A stretch of 64,000 bases of DNA from Rhodanobacter denitrificans (GCA_017848855.1 JAFIHF010000021.1:1-64000), one strand, 5' to 3'. Shown: positions 1 through 9,467, counted from the first letter of the stretch. Translations and numbers: made by a program. The notes: generated by a model not told the origin, from the sequence alone.

Positions 1-152
1 AAACCCAAATCCTTGGCCAGCAGCATACGCAAGCCCAAACCGAAGGCGCCCAAAGACTATGTGGACGGCGCTGTCGCCCGAGCGCATGTGGCGACGGCGC
101 GGGCGCTCAGATCGGGGCGGGTAACACCTTGAAAGGGGTGCTTCTAAGAGCC
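1..152. other. Window edge, no confident gene
   Basis: Nothing here can be assigned. A plus-strand frame is open from base 1 to a TGA near 129, about 43 codons, with no start visible in the window. On the minus strand an ATG at 26-24 opens a frame that leaves the window after nine codons (MLLAKDLGF). It could be the 5' end of a gene downstream of hemC, but it is too short to judge. Confidence 0.2.
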
Positions 153-190
153 GGGACTCGGGACTCGGGACTCGGGACTCGGGACTCGGG
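153..190. repeat. 7-bp tandem repeat (GGGACTC)n
   Basis: Five uninterrupted copies of GGGACTC followed by GGG. The same array recurs near 3068-3101 with the same unit and orientation. It lies outside coding sequence, just downstream of hemC. Copy-number variation between strains would be expected for such a perfect short tandem repeat. Confidence 0.9.
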
Positions 191-208
191 AAAGCCTCGC
201 ACCCTTCT

Positions 209-240
209 CCCTCTCCCCCAAGCTCGCTTGGGGGAGAGGG
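209..240. repeat. CCCTCTCCC/GGGAGAGGG palindromic element
   Basis: A 14-bp perfect inverted repeat (209-222 with 227-240) around a 4-nt loop, followed by the typical flank TTGGGGTGAGGGGG. It lies 33 bp beyond the hemC stop and could act as a transcription end, but it has no T-run. Close relatives occur at about 24277, 24366, 39162 and 62728, and inside the lhr gene. Confidence 0.8.
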
Positions 241-273
241 TTGGGGTGAGGGGGCGCCCTTCGCTTCAGCCTG

Positions 274-1203
274 TCATTTGGCCGTCTGGGCGTCCATGCC
301 GAGGAACTCGGCGGCGCCCTGCGCGAAAAGCGCCTGCGCCACCGCGCGGCCCAGCGCCTCGGCATCGCTGCCCTCCGCCTGCGCGTGCAGCAGGCGGCCG
401 CTGGCCGCGTCGCCGACCAGGCCGCGCAGGTGCAGGCCGCGTTCGGTGAGCGTGCACCACGCCCCCACCGGCACCGTACAGCTGCCGCCCAGCGCCTGGT
501 TCATCGCACGCTCGGCGCCCACTTCCTGCCGCGTGTCGGCATCGTCCAGCGCGGCGAGCAGGGCCAGCACGGCCGACTGGTCGGCGCGCGCCTCGATCGC
601 GATCGCCGCCTGCCCCGGCGCCGGCAGCCAGTCCGGCGCGGCGAGCCGGCTGCGGATGCGCGCGGCCAGGCCCAGCCGCTCCAGCCCCGCGCAGGCCAGC
701 ACGATCGCGTCGTACTGCCCGGCATCCAGCTTCGCCAACCGCGTGCCCACATTGCCGCGCAAATCCAGCAGTTCCAGATCCGGCCGCAGCGCGCGCAGCT
801 GTGCCTGCCGGCGCAGCGAGGAAGTGCCGACCTTCGCGCCCTGCGGCAGCGCGGCGAGGTCGGCGTAGCGGTTGCTGACGAAGGCGTCGGCCGCATCCGC
901 GCGCGGCAGGATCGCCGGAAGCGCGAAGCCCGGCTCCAGCTGCGCCGGCACGTCCTTCAGCGAATGCACGGCGAGGTCGGCGCGGCCTTCCAGCATCGCC
1001 ACCTCCAGCTCCTTGAGGAACAGCCCCTTGCCGCCGATCGTCGCCAGCGGCTGGTCGAGGATCTCGTCGCCGCGCGTGGATAGCGGCACCAGATCCACCG
1101 CCAGCCCCGGATGAGCCGCGCGCAGCAGCGCCGCCACGTGCTCGGCCTGCCACAGCGCGAGCGCGCTCTTGCGGGTGGCGATGCGCAGGGTGTTCGGGGT
1201 CAT
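274..1203 (-). CDS. hemC: Porphobilinogen deaminase (hydroxymethylbilane synthase)
   Basis: Cytosolic enzyme of tetrapyrrole synthesis that joins four porphobilinogen units into hydroxymethylbilane. At 309 residues it has the usual family length. The N-terminus reads [19 protein letters not shown], followed by the substrate-pocket segments STRGD and [10 protein letters not shown]. The GGSC motif near the C-terminal domain carries the cysteine that binds the dipyrromethane cofactor. An upstream in-frame ATG at 1254 would add 17 residues with no family counterpart, so the ATG at 1203 is chosen. It follows algR on the same strand after an 80-bp gap on the other side, reproducing the algZ-algR-hemC order known from Pseudomonas. 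hemD is not visible in the window. Confidence 0.96.
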   Translation of the reverse strand: MTPNTLRIATRKSALALWQAEHVAALLRAAHPGLAVDLVPLSTRGDEILDQPLATIGGKGLFLKELEVAMLEGRADLAVHSLKDVPAQLEPGFALPAILPRADAADAFVSNRYADLAALPQGAKVGTSSLRRQAQLRALRPDLELLDLRGNVGTRLAKLDAGQYDAIVLACAGLERLGLAARIRSRLAAPDWLPAPGQAAIAIEARADQSAVLALLAALDDADTRQEVGAERAMNQALGGSCTVPVGAWCTLTERGLHLRGLVGDAASGRLLHAQAEGSDAEALGRAVAQALFAQGAAEFLGMDAQTAK

Positions 1204-1282
1204 GCGGGCTCCATGGTCTGGCTCATGCGCCATTGTCGCCGATGCCGCGGCCACGGCGCAGGCAGCGACGAAGCGCCGCGGC

Positions 1283-1993
1283 TCAGCCCATCCTGAGCAG
1301 CTTCCGCAGCGCCGGCAGGTTGCGCCGACTCACCTCGGGGCTGAAGTCGGTGCCGGCGAGGCGGGCCAGCACGCGGCCGTCGGCCAGCGGTTTCAGGCCC
1401 AGCAGGCGCGCGGGCGGCACCAGGCAGTTGCGGTGCAGGCGGATCAGCTGCTCGGGGTAGGCTTCTTCCAGCTGGCGCAGCGATTCGTCGATCAGGAGTT
1501 CGCCGCCGGCGTGCCGCACGCACACGTACTTTTCCTCGGCGAGCAGGCAGATCACTTCGTCCAGCGCGACGCGCACCTGCTCGTCGCGCACGCGCGCGTG
1601 CAGCCAGGCGGTGGCGGCGCGCGGCGTTTCCGCCAGCCGCTTGCGCGCGCGCTGCAGCGCTTCGCGCAGGCGTTCCAGCCGCACCGGCTTCAAGAGGTAA
1701 TCCACCGCCGCCAGTTCGAAGGCGTGCAGCGCGTGGTTCTCGTAGGCGGTGCAGAACACCACCAGCGGCCGCGTGCGGCCGGCCAGCCGCGCGGCCAGCG
1801 CCATGCCGTCGAGGCCGGGCATGTTGATGTCGAGCAGCAAGAGGTCGGGCTGCAGTTCGGCGAGTGCGGCGAGCGCGGCCTCGCCATCGCCCACGCTGCC
1901 GGCCAGCTCGGCGCCCTCGCACTCGCCCAGCAGGCTGGCGAGGCGCAGGCGCGCCAGCGGTTCGTCGTCGACGACCAGCACGCGCATCGTCAT
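1283..1993 (-). CDS. algR: LytTR-family response regulator (AlgR-like)
   Basis: DNA-binding response regulator of 236 residues. The receiver domain (about 1-120) has the acidic pair in VVDDEP, the phosphoacceptor Asp55 in [10 protein letters not shown] and Lys102 in LLKP. A LytTR DNA-binding domain follows (about 135-236, with EKYVCVRH and IRLHRNCLV). The start ATG at 1993 overlaps the stop of the sensor gene in an ATGA, so the two are translationally coupled. A second ATG at 1987 is possible. In Pseudomonas AlgR controls alginate, twitching and virulence genes; the targets here are unknown. Confidence 0.93.
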   Translation of the reverse strand: MTMRVLVVDDEPLARLRLASLLGECEGAELAGSVGDGEAALAALAELQPDLLLLDINMPGLDGMALAARLAGRTRPLVVFCTAYENHALHAFELAAVDYLLKPVRLERLREALQRARKRLAETPRAATAWLHARVRDEQVRVALDEVICLLAEEKYVCVRHAGGELLIDESLRQLEEAYPEQLIRLHRNCLVPPARLLGLKPLADGRVLARLAGTDFSPEVSRRNLPALRKLLRMG

Positions 1994-3051
1994 GTTCCCT
2001 TGCCCTTCGACGGCCGAGCCTGTAGCGGCAGGCGCAGGCTCACCACGTAGTGCTCGCCGCGCGGACCGGCTTCCACTTCCGCGCCGGCGCCGTAGCGGAA
2101 CGCCACGCGGCGGCGCACGTTGTCCAGGCCGTGGCCGTTGCCGCCGCGCGGCGGCTCGGGCGGCAGCGGGTTCGCGACCTCGATCACGATGGCGTCGCCC
2201 AGGCGTTCGCCGCGCAGCATCACCACGCCGCCTTCGCGCAGCGGCTGGATGCCGTGGCGCACCGCGTTCTCCACCAGCGGCTGCAGCAGCAGGCGCGGCA
2301 GCGGGAAATCGCGCGGCAAGGTGTCCAGCTCGCGCCGCACGCGCAGGCGCTCGCCCAAGCGCAGCTGCTCGATCGCGAGGTAGCGCTCGATCAGCGCCAG
2401 TTCCTCGCCCAGCGTGCCGTCGCCTTGCTCGTGCTGGCCCAGCGCGGCGCGGAACAGTTCGGCGAGATTCTCCACCGTGCGTTCCGCCGCCGCCGGATCG
2501 ACCGGGATCAGCGCGGCCACCGTATTCATGCTGTTGAACAGGAAGTGCGGGCGGATGCGCGCCTGCAGCGCCTCCACCTGCGCCCGGCTCACCGCGGCGA
2601 GGCGCAGCCGCCACTGCGCGGCGACGTAGAAGTAGCGCAGCAGCGCGGCGCCGAGCAGGGCGGCGATCAGCACGTTGTCGCGCACGAAGGCCGGTGCGTC
2701 GCCGTGCAGCAGGCCCATCTGCAGCGCCGCGTCCAGCCCGTGCGCCAGCCAGCTCGCCGCGCCCACGATCGGCATCATCAGCAGCCACGCGGCGAGGTAG
2801 GGCAGGTGCCCCGGCAGCCGCTGCAGCCACGCGCGCGACAGGCACAGCACCACGCCGATCACCAGCGCCAGCCAGGTCACGAACAGGATGCCCACGCTGT
2901 AGCCGGCGAGGTCGCGATGGTCGCCCGCGGCCAGCCACACCACGGTGGCGGCGAGCGCGCCGCTCACCAGCAGGGTGAACAGCACCGGCAGGCTGCAGAA
3001 GTCCGGCAGCGGGCTGGGTTCGTCGCTGGCGTGGAACAGGGCAGGGCGCAT
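1990..3051 (-). CDS. algZ: LytS/AlgZ-type sensor histidine kinase
   Basis: Inner-membrane sensor kinase of 353 residues, partner of the overlapping response regulator. The first about 150 residues hold several hydrophobic segments (for example LPVLFTLLVSGALAATVVWL). Next comes the His-kinase core of the LytS family with RIRPHFLFNSMN, where the His is the phosphorylation site, and a HATPase domain with ENAVRHGI and NGHGLDNVRRR. A longer frame opens at 3111 but runs through a GGGACTC tandem repeat, so the extra 20 residues are an artefact and the ATG at 3051 is preferred. Confidence 0.92.
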   Translation of the reverse strand: MRPALFHASDEPSPLPDFCSLPVLFTLLVSGALAATVVWLAAGDHRDLAGYSVGILFVTWLALVIGVVLCLSRAWLQRLPGHLPYLAAWLLMMPIVGAASWLAHGLDAALQMGLLHGDAPAFVRDNVLIAALLGAALLRYFYVAAQWRLRLAAVSRAQVEALQARIRPHFLFNSMNTVAALIPVDPAAAERTVENLAELFRAALGQHEQGDGTLGEELALIERYLAIEQLRLGERLRVRRELDTLPRDFPLPRLLLQPLVENAVRHGIQPLREGGVVMLRGERLGDAIVIEVANPLPPEPPRGGNGHGLDNVRRRVAFRYGAGAEVEAGPRGEHYVVSLRLPLQARPSKGKGT

Positions 3052-3067
3052 GCGCGCAGTATGCCTT

Positions 3068-3101
3068 GGACTCGGGACTCGGGACTCGGGACTCGGGACT
3101 C
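3068..3101. repeat. 7-bp tandem repeat (GGGACTC)n, second copy
   Basis: Five consecutive units, the first lacking one G, about 17 bp upstream of the algZ start. The placement in the algZ leader means copy number could affect expression. Same unit as the array at 153-190. Confidence 0.85.
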
Positions 3102-3150
3102 GAGAAAGCACGATACCGCGAGAAACCGGCGTGGCCGAAACGTGGGCCTC

Positions 3151-3822
3151 TCAGGCTTCGAATCTCTCCGAGAGCCATGTGCGCAGATCGGCGATTTCCT
3201 CGGCGCAGACCGCGTGCGCCATCGGGTAGACGTGCCAGTCCACGCGGTAGCCCAGGGCCTGCAGCAGGTCGCGGCTGGCGCTGCCGCGCGGCGGGACCAC
3301 CACCGGATCGAAGCTGCCGTGCGCCTGGAAGATCGGCACGTCCGCGTTCGCCGCGCTGCGCTCGGCGGCCAGCGTGTCGGCGATCGGCAGGTAGGTGGAC
3401 AGCGCCACGATGCCGGCCAAACGCTTGGCATGGCGCAGGCCCGCGGCCAGCGCGATCGCGCCGCCCTGCGAGAAGCCGGCGAGGATGATCCGCTCGTCCG
3501 GCACGCCGCGCGCGTTCTCGCGCGCGATCAGCGCCTCGGTGGCGGCAATCGAGGCGCGGATGCCCGCCTCGTCCTGCTGCGCCAGCAGATCGAAGCCGGC
3601 GATGTCGTACCACGCGCGCATCGCCATGCCGCCGTTGATCGTCACCGGCCGCACCGGCGCATGCGGGAACACGAAGCGCAGCGCCGGCCAGTCCGCCGCC
3701 ACCAGCTCCGGCACGATGGGCGCGAAGTCGTGGCCGTCCGCGCCCAGGCCATGCAGCCAGATGATGCTGTAGCGGGGGCTGGCGGCGGTTTCGTGTTCGA
3801 CGGCGGGGAGGAGGGTGGACAT
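3151..3822 (-). CDS. Carboxylesterase / phospholipase-like alpha/beta hydrolase
   Basis: A 223-residue serine hydrolase of the Abhydrolase_2 (EstB, acyl-protein thioesterase-like) family. Visible motifs are IIWLHGLGADGHDF forming the oxyanion region, the nucleophile elbow GFSQGG near residue 117, the acid in HGSFDPVV and the catalytic His in YPMAHAV. No signal peptide is seen, so it is probably cytosolic. The frame runs on upstream to 3966, but the extra 48 residues are basic and atypical, and homologues start near MSTLLPAVEH, so 3822 is used. Substrate is unknown; short-chain esters are typical of the family. Confidence 0.9.
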   Translation of the reverse strand: MSTLLPAVEHETAASPRYSIIWLHGLGADGHDFAPIVPELVAADWPALRFVFPHAPVRPVTINGGMAMRAWYDIAGFDLLAQQDEAGIRASIAATEALIARENARGVPDERIILAGFSQGGAIALAAGLRHAKRLAGIVALSTYLPIADTLAAERSAANADVPIFQAHGSFDPVVVPPRGSASRDLLQALGYRVDWHVYPMAHAVCAEEIADLRTWLSERFEA

Positions 3823-3838
3823 GGCGTGCTCGGACGGA

Positions 3839-4597
3839 TCAGGGAGCGCCGACGATGGCGGCAACCGACTGCGGTTGCAATGGGCTGTCGAGCGCCACTT
3901 CCTGTTCCGATGGCAAGGGAATGCCCGGAGCTTCGTTCGCTGCTTGTTCCTTGCGCGCATAGGCACGCAGCATCTTGAGTTGCTGGTGCGTGAACGTGGG
4001 CGGGTCGAGCATGAAGCTGATCGGCACGCGCATGTGCGTGGCCACTGCGTGTCCGTTCACCTGCTCGGGCACGGCCCGCCACTGCTCCGCCAACGCCAGC
4101 ACGGATTGCTTGAACGAAGGCAGCAGAGGCCAATTTTCGAACTGGCTGCTGGCCTTGGCGTCGGTGAGGCTGCCATCGGGCTGCACCGTGACATCCAGCA
4201 GGGCGAAGGCCGACTGGCGCGCGCGAATCGCATCCATCGGGTAGAACGGCTTCACGCTCTGGCGGTCCAGGCGCGGCCCATTGCCCACATAGCTGATGCG
4301 CAGGTTGTAGTTGCCTTGCGCATTCGGCGTGGCGTGCAGCTTCGCCGAAATGAAGGTATGCGCCGGCACGGCTTGGCCATCGACCTTGGCCGGGACGAAG
4401 TGCCACTGCTGTACGGCCGCCGCAAGCAATTTGGTCACCGATGCCGGTACGCCGTCCTCGAACTGGGTAGCGACAACCCGGCCCTGCGCGTCCACATCCG
4501 CCCCTACCGAATACGTCTGCTCGCGCACCTCGGTGGCACGCACGGGCCACATGCAAGCCAGCGCCAGCAACCCGGCGCAGATCGTCGCCATCTTCAT
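3839..4597 (-). CDS. Secreted protein with two TonB C-terminal-like modules
   Basis: A 252-residue protein with a signal peptide (MKMATICAGLLALACMWPVRA). Two segments resemble the energy-transducer TonB C-terminal fold: about 35-95 (VDAQGRVVATQFEDG, then QQWHFVPAKVDGQAV) and about 140-215 (VTVQPDGSLTDAKASS, then EQWRAVPEQVNGHAV). Each ends in a 'W...P..V.G..V' pattern. There is no transmembrane anchor or Pro-rich spacer as in true TonB. ATG 4597 is preferred over 4615 because a GGGGGAG ribosome-binding site lies just upstream. Function is unknown; a periplasmic binding role is a guess. Confidence 0.65.
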   Translation of the reverse strand: MKMATICAGLLALACMWPVRATEVREQTYSVGADVDAQGRVVATQFEDGVPASVTKLLAAAVQQWHFVPAKVDGQAVPAHTFISAKLHATPNAQGNYNLRISYVGNGPRLDRQSVKPFYPMDAIRARQSAFALLDVTVQPDGSLTDAKASSQFENWPLLPSFKQSVLALAEQWRAVPEQVNGHAVATHMRVPISFMLDPPTFTHQQLKMLRAYARKEQAANEAPGIPLPSEQEVALDSPLQPQSVAAIVGAP

Positions 4598-4679
4598 CGA
4601 GCTCCCCCTCGGCACGCCGATGCCCCCGCACCGCGCGTGCAGCCAGCATGCCGCAGGCGCGTCGCAGGGGGCAACCGCG

Positions 4680-6836
4680 TCAGGGCGCCGCCGGCAAGCC
4701 CAGCTCCTGCGCGAAGAACGTCAGCATCAAGGCGGTGTTGCCCACGCGCTGGGAGAACGGCGCGCCGAAGCCGTGGCCGGCGTCCATGCGGGTGAGCAGC
4801 AGGATCGGCCGCTGCGAGCTGGTGGCGGCCTGCAGCGCGGCGGCGAACTTGCGCGATTGCCACGGCGACACGCGCGGGTCGTTGACGCCGGTGGTGAGCA
4901 ACACGGCGGGGTAGGCGGTGCGCGGCTCGACGTGCTGCAGCGGCGAGTACGCCAGCGTGGCCTTGAACTGCGCGGGATCGGCGATGCTGCCGTACTCGGG
5001 GATGTTGTAGGCGCCGTTGGCGGATTCGGTCTCGTGGCGGAGCATGTCGTAGATGCCCACCTGCGCCACCACCGCGCGGTAGTCGCCGGGATGCTGCACG
5101 ATCTGCGCGCCCATCAAGAGGCCGCCGTTGCTGCCGCCCAGCGCGCCCAGGTGCGCGCGGTCGGTCCAGTGCGTGTCGATCAGCGCCATGGCGGCGGCGT
5201 GGAAATCGTCGAACACGTTCTGCTTGTGCAGTTGCTGGCCCTGCGCGTGCCACAGCTCGCCGTTCTCGTTGCCGCCGCGGATGTTGGCGTAGGCGAGCAC
5301 GCCGCCGCGCTCCAGCCAGGCCAGCTCGGCGCCCACGAAATGCGGCGCCACCGGAATGTCGAAGCCGCCGTAGCTGTACAGGATCGCGGGCCGCTGGCCG
5401 TTCGGCGTCACGCCCTGCATCGCCAGCACGGTGACCGGGATCCTGGTGCCGTCCTTCGACGTGCCGTCGATGCGGTGCGCCTCGATCTTCGAATAGTCGG
5501 CGGCAGGCCGCTGCTCGAACACGGTCTTGAGCGTGCCGGCCTGCGCGTCGTAATCGACCCAGCGCGGCGGCAGCGTCCAGCCGCTGTAGTCGATCAGCGC
5601 ATGCGCCTGGCCTGCCTCGCTGGCGATGCCGCCGAGGCCGATGCCGTGCGCGGGCAGCGGCAGGCGGCGCACCAGCTTCGTGGCGCGGTCGTACTGCTCC
5701 ACCCACCAGTCCGGGCCCCAGCTGCGCACCACGAGGAAGCCGTCGGCGATCGGCAGCACGCGCTGCAGCGCGCCTTCGCGCTGGCCCAGCAGCTCGGTCG
5801 CCTTGCCGTTCGCGTCCACCGCGAGCAGCTTGCCGCGCGGCGCACCGGCGAAGCTCGCCACCACCAGGCGCTGGCCGATCCAGTGGGCGAAGCGCACGTT
5901 GGCGGCATCGCCGAGCAGCCGCTTCCACGCCGCGCCGTCGCGCAGCCACACTTCGGCCGGGCCGCCGTCGCCCGCGTTCGCCAGCACGGCGAGCTGCTTC
6001 GCGCCGGGCGAGGAGAGCAGGCGGTACTCGGCGATCTTGGAGAAATCCTTGCCGAACACGGTGACGTCCCGCGCCGCCGCCTCGCCGAGCACGTGATGCA
6101 CCAGCGCGGCGTGGAACTGCACGACTTCTCCGCCCTTCGTCGGCAGCGGGAAGCGCACGTAGGTGAAGCCGCGCTCGTCCGCATCCCAGGCCAGGCCCTG
6201 CGGCGAGGTGCCGCCGCCGGCCGCGGGCAGGGCGTCGGGCAGGGTCCGGCCGCTCTTCACGTCGAGCACGTGGATCGTGGTGAGCTCGCTGCCGCCCTCG
6301 GCGGTGCCGTAGGCGAGGTAGCGGCCGCTGGGCGAAGGCCAGTAGGCGGTGATCGCGGTGTGGCCGCCGTTCGCGTTGAGATCCACCAGCACGCGCGGCG
6401 CGCCGTCCGGCCACGGCTGCGCGACCAGCTGCGGCTGCGGTTGCGGCGGCGTCTCGCGCAGGTAGAACAGCGTGCCGCCCGCCAGCCACGGCGAGGAGCG
6501 CGTGACGGAGGTGGTCGCCAGCTGCTGCACGCGCGCGTTGATCGCCTTGCCGTCGGGCATCGCCGCCACGACGGCATCGGTGTAGCGGTTCTGCGCGGCG
6601 ATCCACTGTTGCACGGCGGGCTGGTCGGCAGCTTCCAGCCAGCGATACGGATCGGCCACGCGCACGCCGTGCAGCACGCTGGCGTCGTCGTGCCGCGGCG
6701 AGGCTGGCGGCTGCGGCATGGGTTCGCCGATCAGCGACACGTCGTGGCGCGGCGGCGCGGGCACCTGCCGGGCATCGGCGGCGCCGGCCGCCACGCCGGC
6801 GAGGAGCGCGAGGGAAAGGGCAAGGACGCGGCGCAT
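4680..6836 (-). CDS. Prolyl oligopeptidase family serine peptidase (S9A)
   Basis: Exported 718-residue peptidase. Signal peptide MRRVLALSLALLAGVAAGAADA, then the S9 N-terminal beta-propeller (with DPYRWLE), then the alpha/beta hydrolase domain. The nucleophile is in GGSNGG at about residue 568, preceded by YSYGGFDIP and ANIRGGNENG. The acid is in TGVNDPRV and the His in DAGHGFG. Family members cleave after proline in short peptides. The chosen ATG has GGAGAG six bases upstream; a longer frame to 6881 lacks this. It is divergent from the next S9 peptidase, with about 140 bp between starts. Confidence 0.93.
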   Translation of the reverse strand: MRRVLALSLALLAGVAAGAADARQVPAPPRHDVSLIGEPMPQPPASPRHDDASVLHGVRVADPYRWLEAADQPAVQQWIAAQNRYTDAVVAAMPDGKAINARVQQLATTSVTRSSPWLAGGTLFYLRETPPQPQPQLVAQPWPDGAPRVLVDLNANGGHTAITAYWPSPSGRYLAYGTAEGGSELTTIHVLDVKSGRTLPDALPAAGGGTSPQGLAWDADERGFTYVRFPLPTKGGEVVQFHAALVHHVLGEAAARDVTVFGKDFSKIAEYRLLSSPGAKQLAVLANAGDGGPAEVWLRDGAAWKRLLGDAANVRFAHWIGQRLVVASFAGAPRGKLLAVDANGKATELLGQREGALQRVLPIADGFLVVRSWGPDWWVEQYDRATKLVRRLPLPAHGIGLGGIASEAGQAHALIDYSGWTLPPRWVDYDAQAGTLKTVFEQRPAADYSKIEAHRIDGTSKDGTRIPVTVLAMQGVTPNGQRPAILYSYGGFDIPVAPHFVGAELAWLERGGVLAYANIRGGNENGELWHAQGQQLHKQNVFDDFHAAAMALIDTHWTDRAHLGALGGSNGGLLMGAQIVQHPGDYRAVVAQVGIYDMLRHETESANGAYNIPEYGSIADPAQFKATLAYSPLQHVEPRTAYPAVLLTTGVNDPRVSPWQSRKFAAALQAATSSQRPILLLTRMDAGHGFGAPFSQRVGNTALMLTFFAQELGLPAAP

Positions 6837-6974
6837 GCGGGCTCTCCGATGGGTCGGTGACGTTCGAGCGTACTCCCGCACTCATTGCAAGGCGCACCTG
6901 ACTAACGGCACTGGGCCGGCCGCGCGTGCCGCGGACTCGTTTATGCTGATTTCCTTTTGCCGCAAGGAACCCGC

Positions 6975-9419
6975 ATGCGCCGCCTGCTGCTCACCGGGCT
7001 GATCGCCCTCGCCGCGTTGCCCGCTGCCGCCATCGCGGCCACGCCGCTGGACCTCGCCACCATCATGGCCAGCCCCGACTGGATCGGCCACGCGGTGGAA
7101 AACCCGTACTGGAGCGTGGACGGCCGCAGCCTGTACTACGCGCTGAAGCGCGACGGCGACAGCGTGCGCGAGCTCTACCGCGTGAGCGCGGCCGGCGGCG
7201 CGGCGACCAGGCTCGATCCCGCCGCGATGGCGCAGGCCGACGGCCCCGCGGTGTTCGACCGCAGCCGCACGCACGCCGCCTACATCCTGCACGGCGACGT
7301 GTTCCTCGTCGATCTCGCCAGCGGCCGCCGCGTGCAGGTGACGCGCACGCCGCAGAAGGAATCCTCGCCGCAGTTCTCCGCCGACGGCCGCGCGCTGCAA
7401 TTCCGCGACGGCAACGACTGGTACGGCTACGACCTCGCCAGCGGCGTCACCGCGCCCGCGGCGATCCTGAAGTTCGCCGACGACCCGCAGGCGAAGCAGC
7501 CCGACGCGCTGGAACGCAAGCAGCTTGAACTCTTCAGCACGCTGCGCGAGATCAAGGCCGACCGCGACGCGCAGCGCGCGCAGCAAGAGGCGCTGGCAGC
7601 CGCCGATACCGGCCGCGCGCCGCAGCCGTTCTGGCTGGGCGACAAGATCAAGGCGGTGGACACCGAACTGTCGCCGAACGGCCGCTGGATGCTGGTGGTC
7701 ACCGCGCCCGCGCACCACGACGACGGCAAGGCGCCGGGGGTGATCCACTACGTCACCGACTCGGGCTACACCGAGCTGCAGCCGGCGCGCAAGTACGTGG
7801 GCCGCAACGATCCCGCGCCGCAGTCGCTGCTGCTGCTCGACCTCGCTGCGCACAAGGCGTGGCCGCTCGCCACCGACAACCTGCCCGGCATCAAGGACGA
7901 CCCGCTGAAGGCGATCCGCGAGCGCACCATCGCCGCGCTGGAAAAGGCCGGCCACGCCGACGAGGCGAAGGCGCTCGCCGCGCCCGCGGTGCGCCCGGTC
8001 AGCATCGCGCTCGTTCCCGACAGCGACAGCAACGGCGGCGGCGCCGCGTGGAACGAAGACGGCAGCCAGGTGGCCGTGCAGCTGCGCGCGCTCGACAACA
8101 AGGACCGCTGGATCGCCAGCGTGGACTTCGCGAAGCATGCGCTGGTGCCGCAGGACCGCCTGCACGACGACGCCTGGATCAACTGGAGCTTCAACGACTT
8201 CGGCTGGCTCAAGGACGGCCGCACGCTGTGGTACCTGAGCGAAGCCAGCGGCTGGTCGCGGCTCTACGTGAAGCCGCTGGACGGCAAGGCGAAGGCGCTC
8301 ACCGACAACGCGCAGTTCGAGGTCAGCCAACCCCGGCTCAGCGCGGACGGCCAATGGTTCTACCTGCTGGCGAACCGGGTGGCGCCGTACAGCTACGACG
8401 TCTACCGCGTGCCCACGAGCGGCGGCGCGCTCAGCCGCGTCACGCAGTACGAAGGCGTGGACGGCTACACCCTGTCGCCCGACGGCAGCCAGCTCGCCGT
8501 GCTGCACTCGGCGCCGTACCGGCTCAGCCAGCTCGCCGTGCAGCCTTCATCCGGCGGCGCGCCGCGCGAGCTCACCGACACGATGAAGCCGGCCTACACC
8601 TCACGCGCGTGGATCGCCCCGCAGTTCGTCGCGGTGCCGTCCTCGCACGGCGCCGGCGTCATCCATGCGAAGTACTACGGGCCCGCCAACGAGGCCGATG
8701 CGCCCGCCTCGCGCCCCGCGGTGATCTTCGTGCATGGCGCCGGCTACCTGCAGGACGTGTCGAAGCAGGAGACGTATTACGTTCGCGAACAGATGTTCCA
8801 CAACCTGCTGGTGCAGCAAGGCTACGTGGTGCTGGACCTGGACTACCGCGGCTCCGCCGGCTACGGCCGCGACTGGCGCACCGCGATCTACCGCCGCATG
8901 GGCCACCCCGAACTGGAAGACCTGCTCGACGGCAAGGCGTGGCTGGTGAAAAACCACGGCGTCGATCCCAGGCGCGTGGGCATCTACGGCGGCAGCTACG
9001 GCGGCTTCATGACCGAGATGGCGCTGCTGCGCGCGCCGGGCGAATTCGCGGCGGGCGCCGCGCTGCGCCCGCCGGCGGACTGGGCCACCTACAACCACGA
9101 ATACACCTCGAACATCCTCAACGACCCGCAGCTCGACCCCGAGGCGTACCAGCTGAGCTCGCCGATCGAATACGCACAGAACCTGCGCGATCCGCTCTTG
9201 ATCGAGCACGGCCTGATCGACGACAACGTGCTGGCCAGCGACTCCATCCGCCTGTACCAGCGCTTCGTCGAACTGCACAAGCGCAACTTCTGGATCTCGC
9301 TGTACCCGCTGGAACGCCACGGCTTCGAGCACGCCGACGACTGGTACGACGAATACCGCCGCATCGACGAGCTGTTCGACACCTACGTGAAGCGGCGCCC
9401 GGCAGCGGGCGCGAACTGA
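6975..9419 (+). CDS. S9 family peptidase (dipeptidyl-peptidase / acylaminoacyl-peptidase type)
   Basis: Exported serine peptidase of 814 residues. A signal peptide (MRRLLLTGLIALAALPAAAIA) is followed by a WD/PD40-like beta-propeller through about residue 560, then a Peptidase_S9 catalytic domain. The nucleophile is in GGSYGGF near residue 672, with the acid in HGLIDDNV and the His in ERHGFEH. The start is set at the ATG following AAGGAAC, not at the upstream ATG at 6957. Together with the divergent prolyl oligopeptidase it suggests periplasmic oligopeptide use, a common trait of this order. Confidence 0.92.
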   Translation: MRRLLLTGLIALAALPAAAIAATPLDLATIMASPDWIGHAVENPYWSVDGRSLYYALKRDGDSVRELYRVSAAGGAATRLDPAAMAQADGPAVFDRSRTHAAYILHGDVFLVDLASGRRVQVTRTPQKESSPQFSADGRALQFRDGNDWYGYDLASGVTAPAAILKFADDPQAKQPDALERKQLELFSTLREIKADRDAQRAQQEALAAADTGRAPQPFWLGDKIKAVDTELSPNGRWMLVVTAPAHHDDGKAPGVIHYVTDSGYTELQPARKYVGRNDPAPQSLLLLDLAAHKAWPLATDNLPGIKDDPLKAIRERTIAALEKAGHADEAKALAAPAVRPVSIALVPDSDSNGGGAAWNEDGSQVAVQLRALDNKDRWIASVDFAKHALVPQDRLHDDAWINWSFNDFGWLKDGRTLWYLSEASGWSRLYVKPLDGKAKALTDNAQFEVSQPRLSADGQWFYLLANRVAPYSYDVYRVPTSGGALSRVTQYEGVDGYTLSPDGSQLAVLHSAPYRLSQLAVQPSSGGAPRELTDTMKPAYTSRAWIAPQFVAVPSSHGAGVIHAKYYGPANEADAPASRPAVIFVHGAGYLQDVSKQETYYVREQMFHNLLVQQGYVVLDLDYRGSAGYGRDWRTAIYRRMGHPELEDLLDGKAWLVKNHGVDPRRVGIYGGSYGGFMTEMALLRAPGEFAAGAALRPPADWATYNHEYTSNILNDPQLDPEAYQLSSPIEYAQNLRDPLLIEHGLIDDNVLASDSIRLYQRFVELHKRNFWISLYPLERHGFEHADDWYDEYRRIDELFDTYVKRRPAAGAN

Positions 9420-9438
9420 GCGCGGCACGCCGCGCTGT

Positions 9439-9467
9439 CACCCCGGCCAGACATCAGTGCCGGGGTG
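9439..9467. terminator. Convergent terminator-like hairpin
   Basis: A perfect 9-bp stem (CACCCCGGC 9439-9447 with GCCGGGGTG 9459-9467) and an 11-nt loop lie between the S9 peptidase and the convergent thioredoxin-like gene, overlapping the latter's stop. There is no T-run, so termination is inferred from position only. Confidence 0.4.

Noticed and set aside
153-190. GGGACTC array as a CRISPR
   Set aside because: The unit is 7 bp with no spacers, so it is a simple tandem repeat. No CRISPR array or cas gene was seen in the window.
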